A stretch of 64,000 bases of DNA from Mycobacterium sp. E787 (GTDB lineage: Bacteria > Actinomycetota > Actinomycetes > Mycobacteriales > Mycobacteriaceae), in assembly GCF_001668725.1 (NCBI RefSeq), contig NZ_LZKL01000012.1:1-64000 (forward strand). The letters are read 5' to 3'. Shown here piece by piece: positions 47,001 through 56,230 of this stretch (position 1 is its first letter; the number at the start of each line of letters is the position of its first letter). A model generated the notes under the pieces. It was not told the origin of the DNA. It ran no database searches and was given only the letters and a program-made list of their open reading frames with translations. The position numbers and the translations under genes are program-made.

Positions 47001-47355
47001 CCAGCGGCTGCCACTCGGTCGCGCGCGGCGGGCGGTAGAGCACGTGCAGCTGCCGGCCCGGCGAGTTGACCAGCTGCTCGCTGGCAGCGCCCTTGGGGCA
47101 CAGGCGGCCTCGCGAGATCGGCGAGTCGGGGTCGCCCTCGATCTGGACCACCCGCTCGTCCTTGACGTACACCCGCTGCCCGCAACCCACCGCGCAGTAG
47201 GGGCAGATGCTCTGCACCACCCGGTCGGCCGTCGTCGTGCGCGGCGTGATGGCCCGGGTGCGCTTGGAGGTCACCGCCGGCCCGCGGCCGAGCTTGTCCG
47301 GTGAACGCAACTGCCGCAGGACGGGCCACTCCAGGAAAAGCTTGCGCATAGCCAT
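44038..47355 (-). CDS. fdhA: Selenocysteine-containing formate dehydrogenase catalytic subunit
   Basis: 1105 aa when the in-frame UGA at 46786-46788 is read as selenocysteine (residue 190). Oxidises formate to CO2 at a bis-MGD molybdenum/tungsten centre. The N-terminal [4Fe-4S] motif has Cys51, Cys54, Cys58 and Cys86. The active site reads QARI-Sec-HSSTV followed by GTSFGRGGAT, the same context as the E. coli Sec enzymes. The frame is continuous before and after the UGA (about 570 and 2748 bases). The ATG at 47355 has GGGTGG upstream; a GTG at 47364 is an alternative. No twin-arginine signal is seen, so the subunit is probably cytoplasmic. Cotranscribed with selD. Confidence 0.93.
46756..46788 (-). 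promoter_or_regulatory. Selenocysteine UGA codon and bacterial SECIS hairpin
   Basis: The UGA is at 46786-46788. Eleven bases after it, GGTTCCC (46768-46774) pairs perfectly with GGGAACC (46756-46762) around loop GGTCT (46763-46767). Position, stem and the loop GGUCU agree with the E. coli fdhF SECIS recognised by SelB. Confidence 0.9.
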
Positions 47356-47394
47356 GACAACCACCCTAGTGCGCGACGCCGAAACCCCGCTCGC

Positions 47395-48387
47395 TCAGCG
47401 CACCACGATGGTGTGCTCGCCGCGCGGCACCAGCTCCCCGATCACGGGCGCGCCCGGGATCTCGCCGGCGAGCAGCAGGCCGCCCGAGGTCTGCGCGTCG
47501 GCGAGCAGCAGGGCCTCGTCCTCGCCGACCGCCGACAGGTCGGCGTGCGGCGCCACCCAGTCGAGGTTGCGCCGCGTGCCGCCGCTGACGTAGCCGGCCG
47601 CCAGTGCCGCGCGCGCACCCGCGAGGTAGGGCACGGCCGCCGCGTCGACGATCGCGGTGACGCCGCTGGCGCGGGCCAGCTTGTGCAGGTGCCCGAGCAG
47701 GCCGAACCCGGTGACGTCGGTCGCGCATTCGATACCGGCGGCCAGCGCCGCGGCGGCCGCCCCGGCGTTGAGCGTGGTCATCGCCTCGATCGCGTCCTCG
47801 AAGCGCTCGCCCGTGGCCTTGTGCCTGCTGTTGAGCACGCCGATGCCGAGCGGCTTGGTCAGGGACAGGGGCGTGCCCGGTTTGCCGGAGTCGTTGCGCA
47901 GCAAGCGGTTCGGATCGGCGATCCCGGTGACGGCCAGCCCGTATTTGGGTTCGGGGTCGTCGACGCTGTGGCCGCCGGCGAGATGGCAGCCGGCCAGGCC
48001 GCACACGTCCAGCCCGCCGCGCAGCGTCTCGGCCGCCAGCTCGAAGGGCAGCACCTCGCGCGGCCAGCCCAGCAGGTTCACCGCCACCACCGGGCGGCCG
48101 CCCATCGCGTAGACGTCGGACAGCGCGTTGGTGGCCGCGATGCGGCCCCAGTCGTACGCGTCGTCCACCACCGGGGTGAAGAAGTCCGTCGTCGCGATCA
48201 GCGCCGTGCCGCCGTCGATACTCACCGCGGCCGCGTCGTCGCCGTGATCCAGGCCGACCAGCAGCTCCCCGACCGGGTTGCGCGGCGCGCCCGCCCCCAG
48301 CCCGCGGACGACCTCCTCCAGCTCGCCGGGCGGGATCTTGCACGCGCAACCGCCGCCGTGGGCGTACTGAGTCAGTCGGTAGGCCAC
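47395..48387 (-). CDS. selD: Selenophosphate synthetase SelD
   Basis: 330 aa from a GTG chosen because it gives the canonical N-terminus (VAYRLTQYAHGGGCACK). Makes selenophosphate from selenide and ATP. Catalytic Cys14 and Lys17 match E. coli Cys17 and Lys20; the residue is Cys, not Sec. Also seen: TTDFFTPVVDDAYDWGRIAATNALSDVYAMGG-type Asp cluster (quoted in part: TTDFFTPVVDD). Stops 39 bases before the fdhA start, so the Sec supply gene leads the Fdh operon. A longer same-frame extension would cross the tRNA-Sec gene and is rejected. Confidence 0.95.
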   Translation of the reverse strand: MAYRLTQYAHGGGCACKIPPGELEEVVRGLGAGAPRNPVGELLVGLDHGDDAAAVSIDGGTALIATTDFFTPVVDDAYDWGRIAATNALSDVYAMGGRPVVAVNLLGWPREVLPFELAAETLRGGLDVCGLAGCHLAGGHSVDDPEPKYGLAVTGIADPNRLLRNDSGKPGTPLSLTKPLGIGVLNSRHKATGERFEDAIEAMTTLNAGAAAAALAAGIECATDVTGFGLLGHLHKLARASGVTAIVDAAAVPYLAGARAALAAGYVSGGTRRNLDWVAPHADLSAVGEDEALLLADAQTSGGLLLAGEIPGAPVIGELVPRGEHTIVVR

Positions 48388-48392
48388 GCGTC

Positions 48393-48398
48393 CATAAT
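48393..48398 (+). promoter_or_regulatory. Likely -10 element of the tRNA-Sec/selAB transcript
   Basis: CATAAT lies 16 bases before the first base of tRNA-Sec. No convincing -35 is visible at 17 bases, and any -35 would fall inside the selD 5' coding region. The divergent genes share only 27 bases. Confidence 0.4.
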
Positions 48399-48414
48399 TG
48401 TCTGCGTGGCTCGA

Positions 48415-48509
48415 GGAGGTGTGCCCGGTCTGGTGACCGGCGCGGTCTTCAAAACTGTCGAGCGGCAGTCGCTGCCGTTGGCGGGTTCGATTCCCGTCCG
48501 CCTCCGCCA
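48415..48509 (+). tRNA. selC: tRNA-Sec (anticodon UCA)
   Basis: 95 nt including encoded GCCA. Special features of tRNA-Sec are present: 8-nt acceptor arms (GGAGGTGT/CCGCCTCC, with a T-G pair and a final T-C mismatch), 6-bp D stem CCGGTC/GACCGG with a 4-base loop, UCA anticodon at 48449-48451 in loop CTTCAAA, long variable arm (GCGGCAG/CTGCCGT stem) and T loop TTCGATT. Charged with Ser, converted by SelA, delivered by SelB. Lies 18 bases before selA. Confidence 0.95.
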
Positions 48510-48527
48510 TCCTCCAGCGGACCCGAC

Positions 48528-49820
48528 ATGACCGACCCGCGCCGGCGGGTGCCCCGCACCGATACGCTGCTCGCCGATCCGCGGCTGGCCGAGGCCGAGC
48601 GGGTGCTGGGCCGTGCGCTGGTGAAGTCGGTGATCGCCGACGCCCAGCAGCGGGCGCGCGCCGGCGAGATCGACCCCGAGCGGGTCGCCGAATGCGCCGT
48701 CGCCGCGCTTCCCGCCACCGCGTCGAGCCTGCGGCCCGTCCTCAACGCCACCGGTGTGGTGGTGCACACCAACCTGGGCCGGGCGCCGCTGTCGCGGGCG
48801 GCCGTCGACGCGGTGGTCGCCGCCGCGGGAACCACCGACGTCGAGCTGGACCTGGCGACGGGGCGACGCGGCCGCCGGGGCCGGGCCGCGCTGGCCGCGC
48901 TGGCCCGGGCGGTGCCGACGGCCGGTGGCGTGCACGTCGTCAACAACAACGCCGCGGCGCTGCTGCTGACGGCCCTCACGCTGGCCGGGGGCCCGTCGGG
49001 GGGCAAGGAGATCGTGCTCAGCCGCGGCGAGCTGGTCGAGATCGGCGACGGGTTCCGCATCCCCGAGCTGCTGGCCTCGACCGGAGCGCGGCTGCGCGAG
49101 GTCGGCACCACCAACCGCACCAGCCTGCGCGACTACGCGGAGGCGATCGGGCCGGAGACCGGTTTCGTGCTCAAGGTGCACCCGTCGAACTTCCACGTCA
49201 CCGGGTTCACCTCGGCGGCGAGCGTGGCCGAGTTGGCGGGCCTGGGCGTGCCGCTGGTCGTCGACATCGGCTCCGGGCTGCTGGCCCCGCATCCCGCGCT
49301 GCCCGACGAACCGGACGCGACGTCGACGCTGGCCGACGGCGCGGACCTGGTGACCGCGAGCGGCGACAAACTGCTGGGCGGCCCCCAGGCCGGCCTGCTG
49401 CTCGGCCGTGCCGAACTCATCGAGCGGCTGCGCCGCCACCCGTCGGCGCGCGCCCTGCGCGTGGACAAACTGACCCTGGCCGCGCTGGAGGCGACCCTCA
49501 CCGGGCCGCCGCCGCCCGTGCAGCAGGCGCTGGCCGCGGACGCGGCACGGCTGCGGGCCCGCGCCGAATCTCTTGCCGCCCAGTTGCCCGGGGCGGTGGC
49601 GGTGGAATGCGTTGCGGCCGTGGGCGGCGGCGGGGCGCCGGGCGTCGAGCTGCCCAGCGCGGCCGTCAGCCTGCCCGAGTCCTACGCCGCGGCGCTGCGC
49701 GCCGGCACCCCGCCGGTCGTCGGGCGCATCGAGTCCGGCCGGTGCCTGCTGGACCTGCGCACCGTGGCGCCGGAGGACGACGCGCTGCTGGCGGCGGCGG
49801 TGCTGGCATGTTCGTCCTAG
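48528..49820 (+). CDS. selA: Selenocysteine synthase SelA
   Basis: 430 aa. PLP enzyme that turns Ser-tRNA-Sec into Sec-tRNA-Sec using selenophosphate. PLP Lys281 is in SGDKLLGGPQAG; NATGVVVHTNLGRAPLS and the NNNAAALLL loop are family hallmarks. Overlaps selB by 13 bases. Codon use is extremely GC-rich, like the neighbours, so no sign of recent transfer. Confidence 0.96.
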   Translation: MTDPRRRVPRTDTLLADPRLAEAERVLGRALVKSVIADAQQRARAGEIDPERVAECAVAALPATASSLRPVLNATGVVVHTNLGRAPLSRAAVDAVVAAAGTTDVELDLATGRRGRRGRAALAALARAVPTAGGVHVVNNNAAALLLTALTLAGGPSGGKEIVLSRGELVEIGDGFRIPELLASTGARLREVGTTNRTSLRDYAEAIGPETGFVLKVHPSNFHVTGFTSAASVAELAGLGVPLVVDIGSGLLAPHPALPDEPDATSTLADGADLVTASGDKLLGGPQAGLLLGRAELIERLRRHPSARALRVDKLTLAALEATLTGPPPPVQQALAADAARLRARAESLAAQLPGAVAVECVAAVGGGGAPGVELPSAAVSLPESYAAALRAGTPPVVGRIESGRCLLDLRTVAPEDDALLAAAVLACSS

Positions 49821-51502
49821 CCACCGCCGGGCACGTCGACCACGGCAAGTCGACCCTGCTGCACCGGCTCACCGGCATGTGGCCGGACCGGCTGGCCGAG
49901 GAGCAGCGCCGCGGCCTGACCATCGACCTCGGCTTCGCCTGGACCGAGCTCGCCGGCCGGCAGCTGGCATTCGTCGACGTACCGGGCCACGAGCGGTTCG
50001 TGGCCAACATGCTGGCCGGATTGGGGCCGGTTCCGGCGGTCGTGTTCGTCGTCGCGGCCACCGAGGGTTGGATGCCACAGTCGGAGGAGCATCTCGCCGC
50101 GCTGGACGCCCTCGGGGTGCGCCATGGGCTCGTCGTCATCAGCAAGGCCGACCTCGCCGACCCGGGCCCGGCCGTCGCTCAGGTGTCCGAGCGCCTGGCC
50201 GCCACCTCGCTGGCCGGGGCCCCCGTCGTGCCCGGCACCGACCTGGTCGGGGTGCGCGCCGAATTGCTGGCGCTGACCGACCGGCTCCCGCCCCCGGATC
50301 CCGGCGCCGACGTCCGGCTGTGGGTCGACCGTTGTTTCACCGTCCGGGGTTCGGGCACGGTCGTGACCGGCACGCTGGCCGCGGGCACGGTCCGGGTGGG
50401 CGACGAACTGGAGGTCGCCGGTCGGCGCGTCACCGTCCGCGGGTTGCAATCGCTGGGCCGCGACCAGCCCGCCGTCGGCGCGGTGGCCCGGGTCGCGCTC
50501 AACCTGCGCGGCGTGGACCGCCACGACGTCGCCCGTGGCGATGCCGTTCGGGCGCCGGGCGTCTGGCTGGACACCGCGGAGATCGACGTCGCCCTGCGGT
50601 CGGCGGACGCTTTGCACCGCCAGCTCGTCCTGCACATCGGATCCGCCGCCGTTCCGGTGCAGGTCCGTCGACTGGGAGCGGGTGCGGCCCGGCTGCGGCT
50701 GGCGAGGCCACTGCCGCTGCGGGTTTCGGACGTCGGGTTGCTGCGCGATCCCGGGGAGCACCGGATCGCGGCGGGCATCGAAGTGCTCGACGTCCGCCCG
50801 CCGGGGCTGCGCCGCCGGGGCGCGGCCCGCGACCGCGCGACGGAACTGGCCACCGGCCGCGCCCGTCCGCCCGACTGCGCGCGGGCGGTCGAACTGCGCG
50901 CCATGGGCCTACCGCTTGCCGGGCTTCGGGTGGGTGACTGGGTGGTGGACCCGCAGTGGTGGGCCGCGCGCCGCGACTTCGCGACCGCGGCGGTGCGGCG
51001 CTGGGCCGACGAGCACGACGTCGCGGCGGGGATGCCGCTGGAGGCGCTGCGCCAGCGCGCCGGGCTGCCCGCCGCGGAACTCGTGGCGCCGCTGCTCGAC
51101 GGCACCGGGCTACAGGTGGCCGACGGGTTGGTCCGCGCGCCGGGCGCCGGCCTCCCGCCCCGCGTCGACAAGGCAGTGCGCGCGATCGAGGAGTGGCTGG
51201 CCGCCGAGCCCTTCCGCGCACCCGAGGCCGACGAACTGGCCGACCTCAAGCTCGGCCCGCGCGAGCTGGCCGCGGCGGTCCGAGCCGGGCGGCTGACCCG
51301 GGTCGCCGACGGCATCGTGCTCGGGCCCGACGCGTTCGATCGCGCCGCCGGGATCCTCGCTCAGCTGGTGCAGCCGTTCACCGTGAGCGAGGCGCGCCGC
51401 GCGCTGGGCACTACCCGGCGGGTCGCCGTGCCGTTGCTCGAGCAGCTCGACGCGCGACGGGTGACGCGGCGCGGGGGCGACGGCACCCGCACGGTCGTCT
51501 GA
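49808..51502 (+). CDS. selB: Selenocysteine-specific elongation factor SelB
   Basis: 564 aa. GTPase domain: GHVDHGKST (G1), DVPGHERF (G3) and ISKADL (a variant NKXD G4). Beta-barrel domains and a C-terminal run of winged helices (about 380-564) that bind the SECIS follow. Brings Sec-tRNA-Sec to the ribosome at the fdhA UGA. ATG inside the end of selA. It is slightly shorter than E. coli SelB (614 aa), as in other actinobacteria. Confidence 0.95.
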   Translation: MFVLATAGHVDHGKSTLLHRLTGMWPDRLAEEQRRGLTIDLGFAWTELAGRQLAFVDVPGHERFVANMLAGLGPVPAVVFVVAATEGWMPQSEEHLAALDALGVRHGLVVISKADLADPGPAVAQVSERLAATSLAGAPVVPGTDLVGVRAELLALTDRLPPPDPGADVRLWVDRCFTVRGSGTVVTGTLAAGTVRVGDELEVAGRRVTVRGLQSLGRDQPAVGAVARVALNLRGVDRHDVARGDAVRAPGVWLDTAEIDVALRSADALHRQLVLHIGSAAVPVQVRRLGAGAARLRLARPLPLRVSDVGLLRDPGEHRIAAGIEVLDVRPPGLRRRGAARDRATELATGRARPPDCARAVELRAMGLPLAGLRVGDWVVDPQWWAARRDFATAAVRRWADEHDVAAGMPLEALRQRAGLPAAELVAPLLDGTGLQVADGLVRAPGAGLPPRVDKAVRAIEEWLAAEPFRAPEADELADLKLGPRELAAAVRAGRLTRVADGIVLGPDAFDRAAGILAQLVQPFTVSEARRALGTTRRVAVPLLEQLDARRVTRRGGDGTRTVV

Positions 51503-51523
51503 TCACTCGGCCAGCGGGCCGCG

Positions 51524-51988
51524 CTACAGCCGCTCCCTGACCGCTGCCGACAACCGCGCGCCGTCGGCCTTTCCGGCCGCGATCGCGGTGGCCGCCTTCA
51601 TCACCAGTCCCATCTGCTTCGTCCCCGGCCGCTCGCCGATCTCCTCGGCGACCTGTGCGATCGCGGTGTCGGCGACGTCGGCGAGCTCGGCCTCGGTGAG
51701 CGGCGTGGGCAGGTACTCGTCGATGATCCGCGCCTCGGCGTGCTCGTTCGCCGCAAGCTCACCGCGACCGTTTTGGGTGTAGATCTCGGCCGCCTCGCCG
51801 CGCTTCCGCGATTCCCTGGCCAGCACCTTGAGGACTTCGTCGTCGGAGAGCTCGCGGGCCTGCTTGCCGGAGACCTCCTCGGTCTGGATCGCGGCCAGCA
51901 GCATGCGCAGGGTTGCCGTTCGCAACTTGTCCTGCGCCTTCATCGCCTGGGTCAGGTCGGTCCGCAGCCGGGATTTGAGTTCCGCCAT
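51524..51988 (-). CDS. GatB/YqeY domain protein (Rv3688c-type)
   Basis: 154 aa from the ATG that gives the M. tuberculosis length; an in-frame ATG 33 bases upstream is less likely. It is a YqeY helical domain: AELKSRLRTDLTQAMKAQDK, the EVLKVLARESRKR helix and IIDEYLPTPLTEAEL. It resembles the tRNA-binding tail of GatB but has no amidotransferase part; role unknown. It marks the return to conserved core order after the stressosome/Fdh block. Confidence 0.9.
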   Translation of the reverse strand: MAELKSRLRTDLTQAMKAQDKLRTATLRMLLAAIQTEEVSGKQARELSDDEVLKVLARESRKRGEAAEIYTQNGRGELAANEHAEARIIDEYLPTPLTEAELADVADTAIAQVAEEIGERPGTKQMGLVMKAATAIAAGKADGARLSAAVRERL

Positions 51989-52124
51989 GCCTGGGACCCT
52001 ACGCGCCGGCGCGTCGGTCAAGATTGTGAAATGCCCGGACCGCCGACAGGATGGAGCCCATGACCAACGACGCGCCCGGCCGCAGGGCAGATTTCAGGCC
52101 TGGTTTCAAAGGCCGCCGCCCACG

Positions 52125-53342
52125 GTGAACGCGTCGCCGCCTGGTTATCCGGTTGTTCCCCCGCCCGGGGCGTACGCGCCGCCCGGCTACGGCCCGCCAC
52201 CGGGCTACGGTCCACCACCCGGCTACGGCCCGCCACCCGGCTACGGCCCGACATACGGCTACGGTCCACCACCGGGATACGGGCCGGCACCGGGATACGG
52301 CCCGGCATACGGATACGGTCCGGCGCCGGGGTACGCGCCGCCATACAGTCCGCCGCAATTCGCTCCCGGCGCGATCAAACCCGGAATCATCCCGCTGCGC
52401 CCCCTGACGCTCAGCGACATCTTCAACGGCGCGGTCGGCTACGTCCGCGCCAACCCCAAGGCGACGCTGGGGCTGACCGCGATGGTGGTCGTGGTCATGC
52501 AGCTGATCTCGCTGGTCGCCACGTTCGGCCCGTTGGCCGCGTACGGCCGGATCACGATCGCGCGCTCGAACGAGCTGAGCGGCGGGATCGTGGGCGCCTG
52601 GATGGCGTCGATGGCCGCCGGGATGCTGGTCACCTGGCTGGGCGGCATGCTGCTGTCCGGCATGCTGACCGTCATCGTGGGGCGCGCGGTGTTCGGCTCC
52701 CCGATCACCATCGGCGAGACCTGGGCCAAGATCCGGGGCCGGCTGTTGCCGCTGCTCGGGCTGGCGCTGCTCGAAGCCGCCGTGGTGGCGGCGCTTTTCG
52801 GGCTGGTGGCGGTGGTGATCGCGCTGTTGGCCGTGGCCGGCGGCCCGGGGCCGGCGGTGCTGTTGGGCCTGCCGATGGTGCTCGTGACGATCGCTTTGCT
52901 GGTCTACCTCTACACCGTGGTGTTGTTCGCGCCCGTACTGATCGTCCTCGAAAGGCTGCCCGTCTTCGAGGCGATCGCCAGATCGTTCGCGCTGGTCCGC
53001 AACGGCTTCTGGCGGGTGCTGGGGATCCGGACGCTGACCTTCATCGTGGCGTCCTTCATCGGCAACGCCGTCGCGGCACCGTTCAGCATCGGCGGCGAGA
53101 TCCTGGTGGCGACCATGACCCCGTCCACCGGAGCGTTCCTGCTGAGCACCGCGATCGCGTCCGTGGGTTCGGCGATCGGCCAAATCATCACCGCGCCGTT
53201 CAACGCCGGTGTCATCGTGCTGCTCTACACCGACCGCCGCATGCGGGCCGAGGCGTTCGACCTGGTGCTGCAGAGCGGGGCCGCCGGCGGGCCTCCCACG
53301 GCCGAGTCCACCGACAACCTCTGGCTGACCCGGCCGGTTTAG
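52125..53342 (+). CDS. Membrane protein with GYGPPP repeats (Rv3689-type)
   Basis: 405 aa from a GTG without a clear ribosome-binding site. The N-terminal 75 residues are a Gly-Tyr-Pro repeat (PPGYGPPPGYG units). Then come several membrane helices (about 100-370) of a DUF7544/DUF7847-like integral membrane protein. A better start, ATG 52060 with GGATGGAG before it, encodes MTNDAPG and runs into a stop after 22 codons. Joining it to this frame needs a -1 shift near 52080, giving MTNDAPG-PQGRFQAWF, which looks natural. So the true N-terminus may be broken by a one-base deletion or sequencing error. Confidence 0.75.
   Translation: MNASPPGYPVVPPPGAYAPPGYGPPPGYGPPPGYGPPPGYGPTYGYGPPPGYGPAPGYGPAYGYGPAPGYAPPYSPPQFAPGAIKPGIIPLRPLTLSDIFNGAVGYVRANPKATLGLTAMVVVVMQLISLVATFGPLAAYGRITIARSNELSGGIVGAWMASMAAGMLVTWLGGMLLSGMLTVIVGRAVFGSPITIGETWAKIRGRLLPLLGLALLEAAVVAALFGLVAVVIALLAVAGGPGPAVLLGLPMVLVTIALLVYLYTVVLFAPVLIVLERLPVFEAIARSFALVRNGFWRVLGIRTLTFIVASFIGNAVAAPFSIGGEILVATMTPSTGAFLLSTAIASVGSAIGQIITAPFNAGVIVLLYTDRRMRAEAFDLVLQSGAAGGPPTAESTDNLWLTRPV
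52150..52340 (+). repeat. GGYG/PPP coding repeat
   Basis: Imperfect 18-base units (CCACCCGGCTACGGC-like) repeat about ten times inside the Rv3689-like gene, encoding PPGYGP. Such tracts easily expand or contract. Confidence 0.8.
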
Positions 53343-53355
53343 GGACCCACGAACC

Positions 53356-54009
53356 GTGCCTTCGATCGACATCGACCGCGATGCGGCCCATCAGGCCGCG
53401 CAGATCGAACTTAACAAGCCGATCTATTCCAAGGACTCCGCGGCCCGCCAATTCGCCGAGTGGGTCAACGAGCAGCTGTACCGGCTCCTCGAGAAGACCG
53501 CGAAGATACCGGGCGGATGGTTCACCACCACCGTGCTCCTGGTCCTGATGGCCGTCGCGGTGGTGGTCGCCATCCACGTCGCACGACGCACCATGCGGAC
53601 CAACCGCGGCGGCGACTACCGGTTGTTCGAGGCCGCCCAGCTCACCGCCGCCCAGCATCGCGCCACCGCCGAAAGCTTTGCGGCAGAGGGCAACTGGTCG
53701 GCCGCGATTCGGCACCGGCTGCGCGCCGTCGCGCGTCAGCTCGAGGAGAGCGGCGTCCTGGAACCGGCCCTGGGCCGCACCGCCAACGAGCTGGCCCGGG
53801 ACGCCGGCGCCGCGCTCCCCCACCTGTCGAGCGAATTATCCGAGGCCGCAACGGCTTTCAATGACGTGACCTACGGTGAGCGGCCCGGCACCGAGGCCGC
53901 TTACCGGATGATCGCGGCCCTCGACGACCACCTGCGGTCACGCGGGCCGGCCGCCCCCGCGACGGCGGGGCAGCCCGCGGCGACCGAAGCATGGGCCCAG
54001 GTCCGGTGA
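53356..54009 (+). CDS. DUF4129 membrane protein (Rv3690-type)
   Basis: 217 aa, GTG start 13 bases after the previous stop. One membrane helix at about 57-75. A C-terminal DUF4129 domain has EGNWSAAIRHRLRAVARQLEESGVL and the final NDVTYGERPGTEAAYRM. DUF4129 genes accompany moxR/DUF58 clusters and are sometimes linked to transglutaminase. First of the Rv3690-91-92-93 operon; the next start overlaps its stop (GTGA). Confidence 0.87.
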   Translation: MPSIDIDRDAAHQAAQIELNKPIYSKDSAARQFAEWVNEQLYRLLEKTAKIPGGWFTTTVLLVLMAVAVVVAIHVARRTMRTNRGGDYRLFEAAQLTAAQHRATAESFAAEGNWSAAIRHRLRAVARQLEESGVLEPALGRTANELARDAGAALPHLSSELSEAATAFNDVTYGERPGTEAAYRMIAALDDHLRSRGPAAPATAGQPAATEAWAQVR

Positions 54010-55159
54010 CGGCAAGCATCGGGACCCCTCGGGCAGCCGGGACCGGGTCGGCGGCGCGGCGGTGGCGGCCGTGGGCCGGGGTGCTTCTCACCATTGTGGT
54101 GCTGGCGGTCATCGCCGGCGTGGGCGCCTACCTCAGCGCACCGCGGCCCGGGGCCCGGATGGATGCGGAATCGACCTCCCCCGACGGGGCGCACGCGCTG
54201 GTGACGCTGCTGCGCGACGGCGGGGTCGAGGTGGTGGTCGCCGGCACCGTCGGCGACGTCGAGCAAGCGGCCCGGCCCGGCACGCAAATCCTGGTGGCGC
54301 AGAGCCAGTTCCTCACCGACCCCGCGCTGCTGGACCGGCTGGCGAAGGTCCCCGGTGATCTGCTGCTGGTGGAACCGACGGCGCGAACCCGCGAAGCGCT
54401 GATGCCGGGGGTGCGAATGGCGGTGGGCAGCATCTCCTTTGACAGCAACCCGAATTGCACTCTGCGCGAGGCGAATCGCGCCGGATCGGTTCGGTTCGGG
54501 CCGAGCGACACCTATAAGGCCACCGATGCGCGGACGATGACCAGCTGCTACGACGGGGTGCTGATCCGGTATCGCGAGAACGGGCGGACCGTCACGGCGG
54601 TCGGCAACACCGACTTCATGACCAACGGGAGCCTGTTGCAGTCCGGCAACGCCGCCCTGGCGATGAACCTCGCGGGCGACCGGCCCCGCCTCATCTGGTA
54701 CGCACCCCACCGCGTTGAGGGCGAAACAGCGTCGCCCTCATCAGTTTTCGACTTGATCCCGGAGAACGTCATTTGGATCGTCTGGCAGCTGTGCCTGGTC
54801 GTGCTGCTGGTCGCATTGTGGAAGGGCCGGCGGCCCGGCCCGCTGGTGGCCGAGGAATTGCCCGTGGTGGTCCGCGCGTCGGAGACCGTCGAGGGCCGCG
54901 CCCGGCTCTACCGGTCCCGGCGGGCACGGGATCGCGCCGCCGCGGCTTTGCGCACCGCCACCGTGCAGCGGCTGCTGCCCCGCCTGGGCCTGGGCCCGGG
55001 TGCGCCCGCGCCGGTGGTGGTGACCACCGTGGCCCAACGCTGCGGCGCCGACGCGGGATTCGTCTCCTACCACCTGTTCGGGCCGCCGCCGGCCACCGAC
55101 CACGACCTGTTACACCTTGCCCGTGTGCTCGACGACATCGAAAGGCAGGTCACACACAC

Positions 55160-55163
<4 letters not shown>
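54006..55163 (+). CDS. DUF4350 membrane protein (Rv3691-type)
   Basis: 385 aa from a GTG overlapping the previous stop; an ATG 15 bases upstream is possible. Helix at about 18-40, then a DUF4350 domain (ESTSPDGAHALVTLLRDGGVEVVV) and a second helix (about 258-278). A basic C-terminal cytoplasmic tail follows. GATase-like fold expected outside the membrane; role unknown. Coupled to moxR2 by GTGA overlap. Confidence 0.85.

Positions 55164-56230
<1,067 letters not shown>

Noticed and set aside
45223..47304. 693-residue plus-strand frame opposite fdhA
   Set aside because: Shadow of fdhA with no family features.
44038..47355. fdhA as a pseudogene or two genes broken by a stop
   Set aside because: The stop is a UGA in the selenocysteine position, with a SECIS hairpin and the full Sec machinery adjacent; frame and motifs continue unbroken.
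48388..48510. N-terminal extension of SelD to 371 residues
   Set aside because: It would run antisense through tRNA-Sec; the GTG at 48387 restores the family N-terminus.
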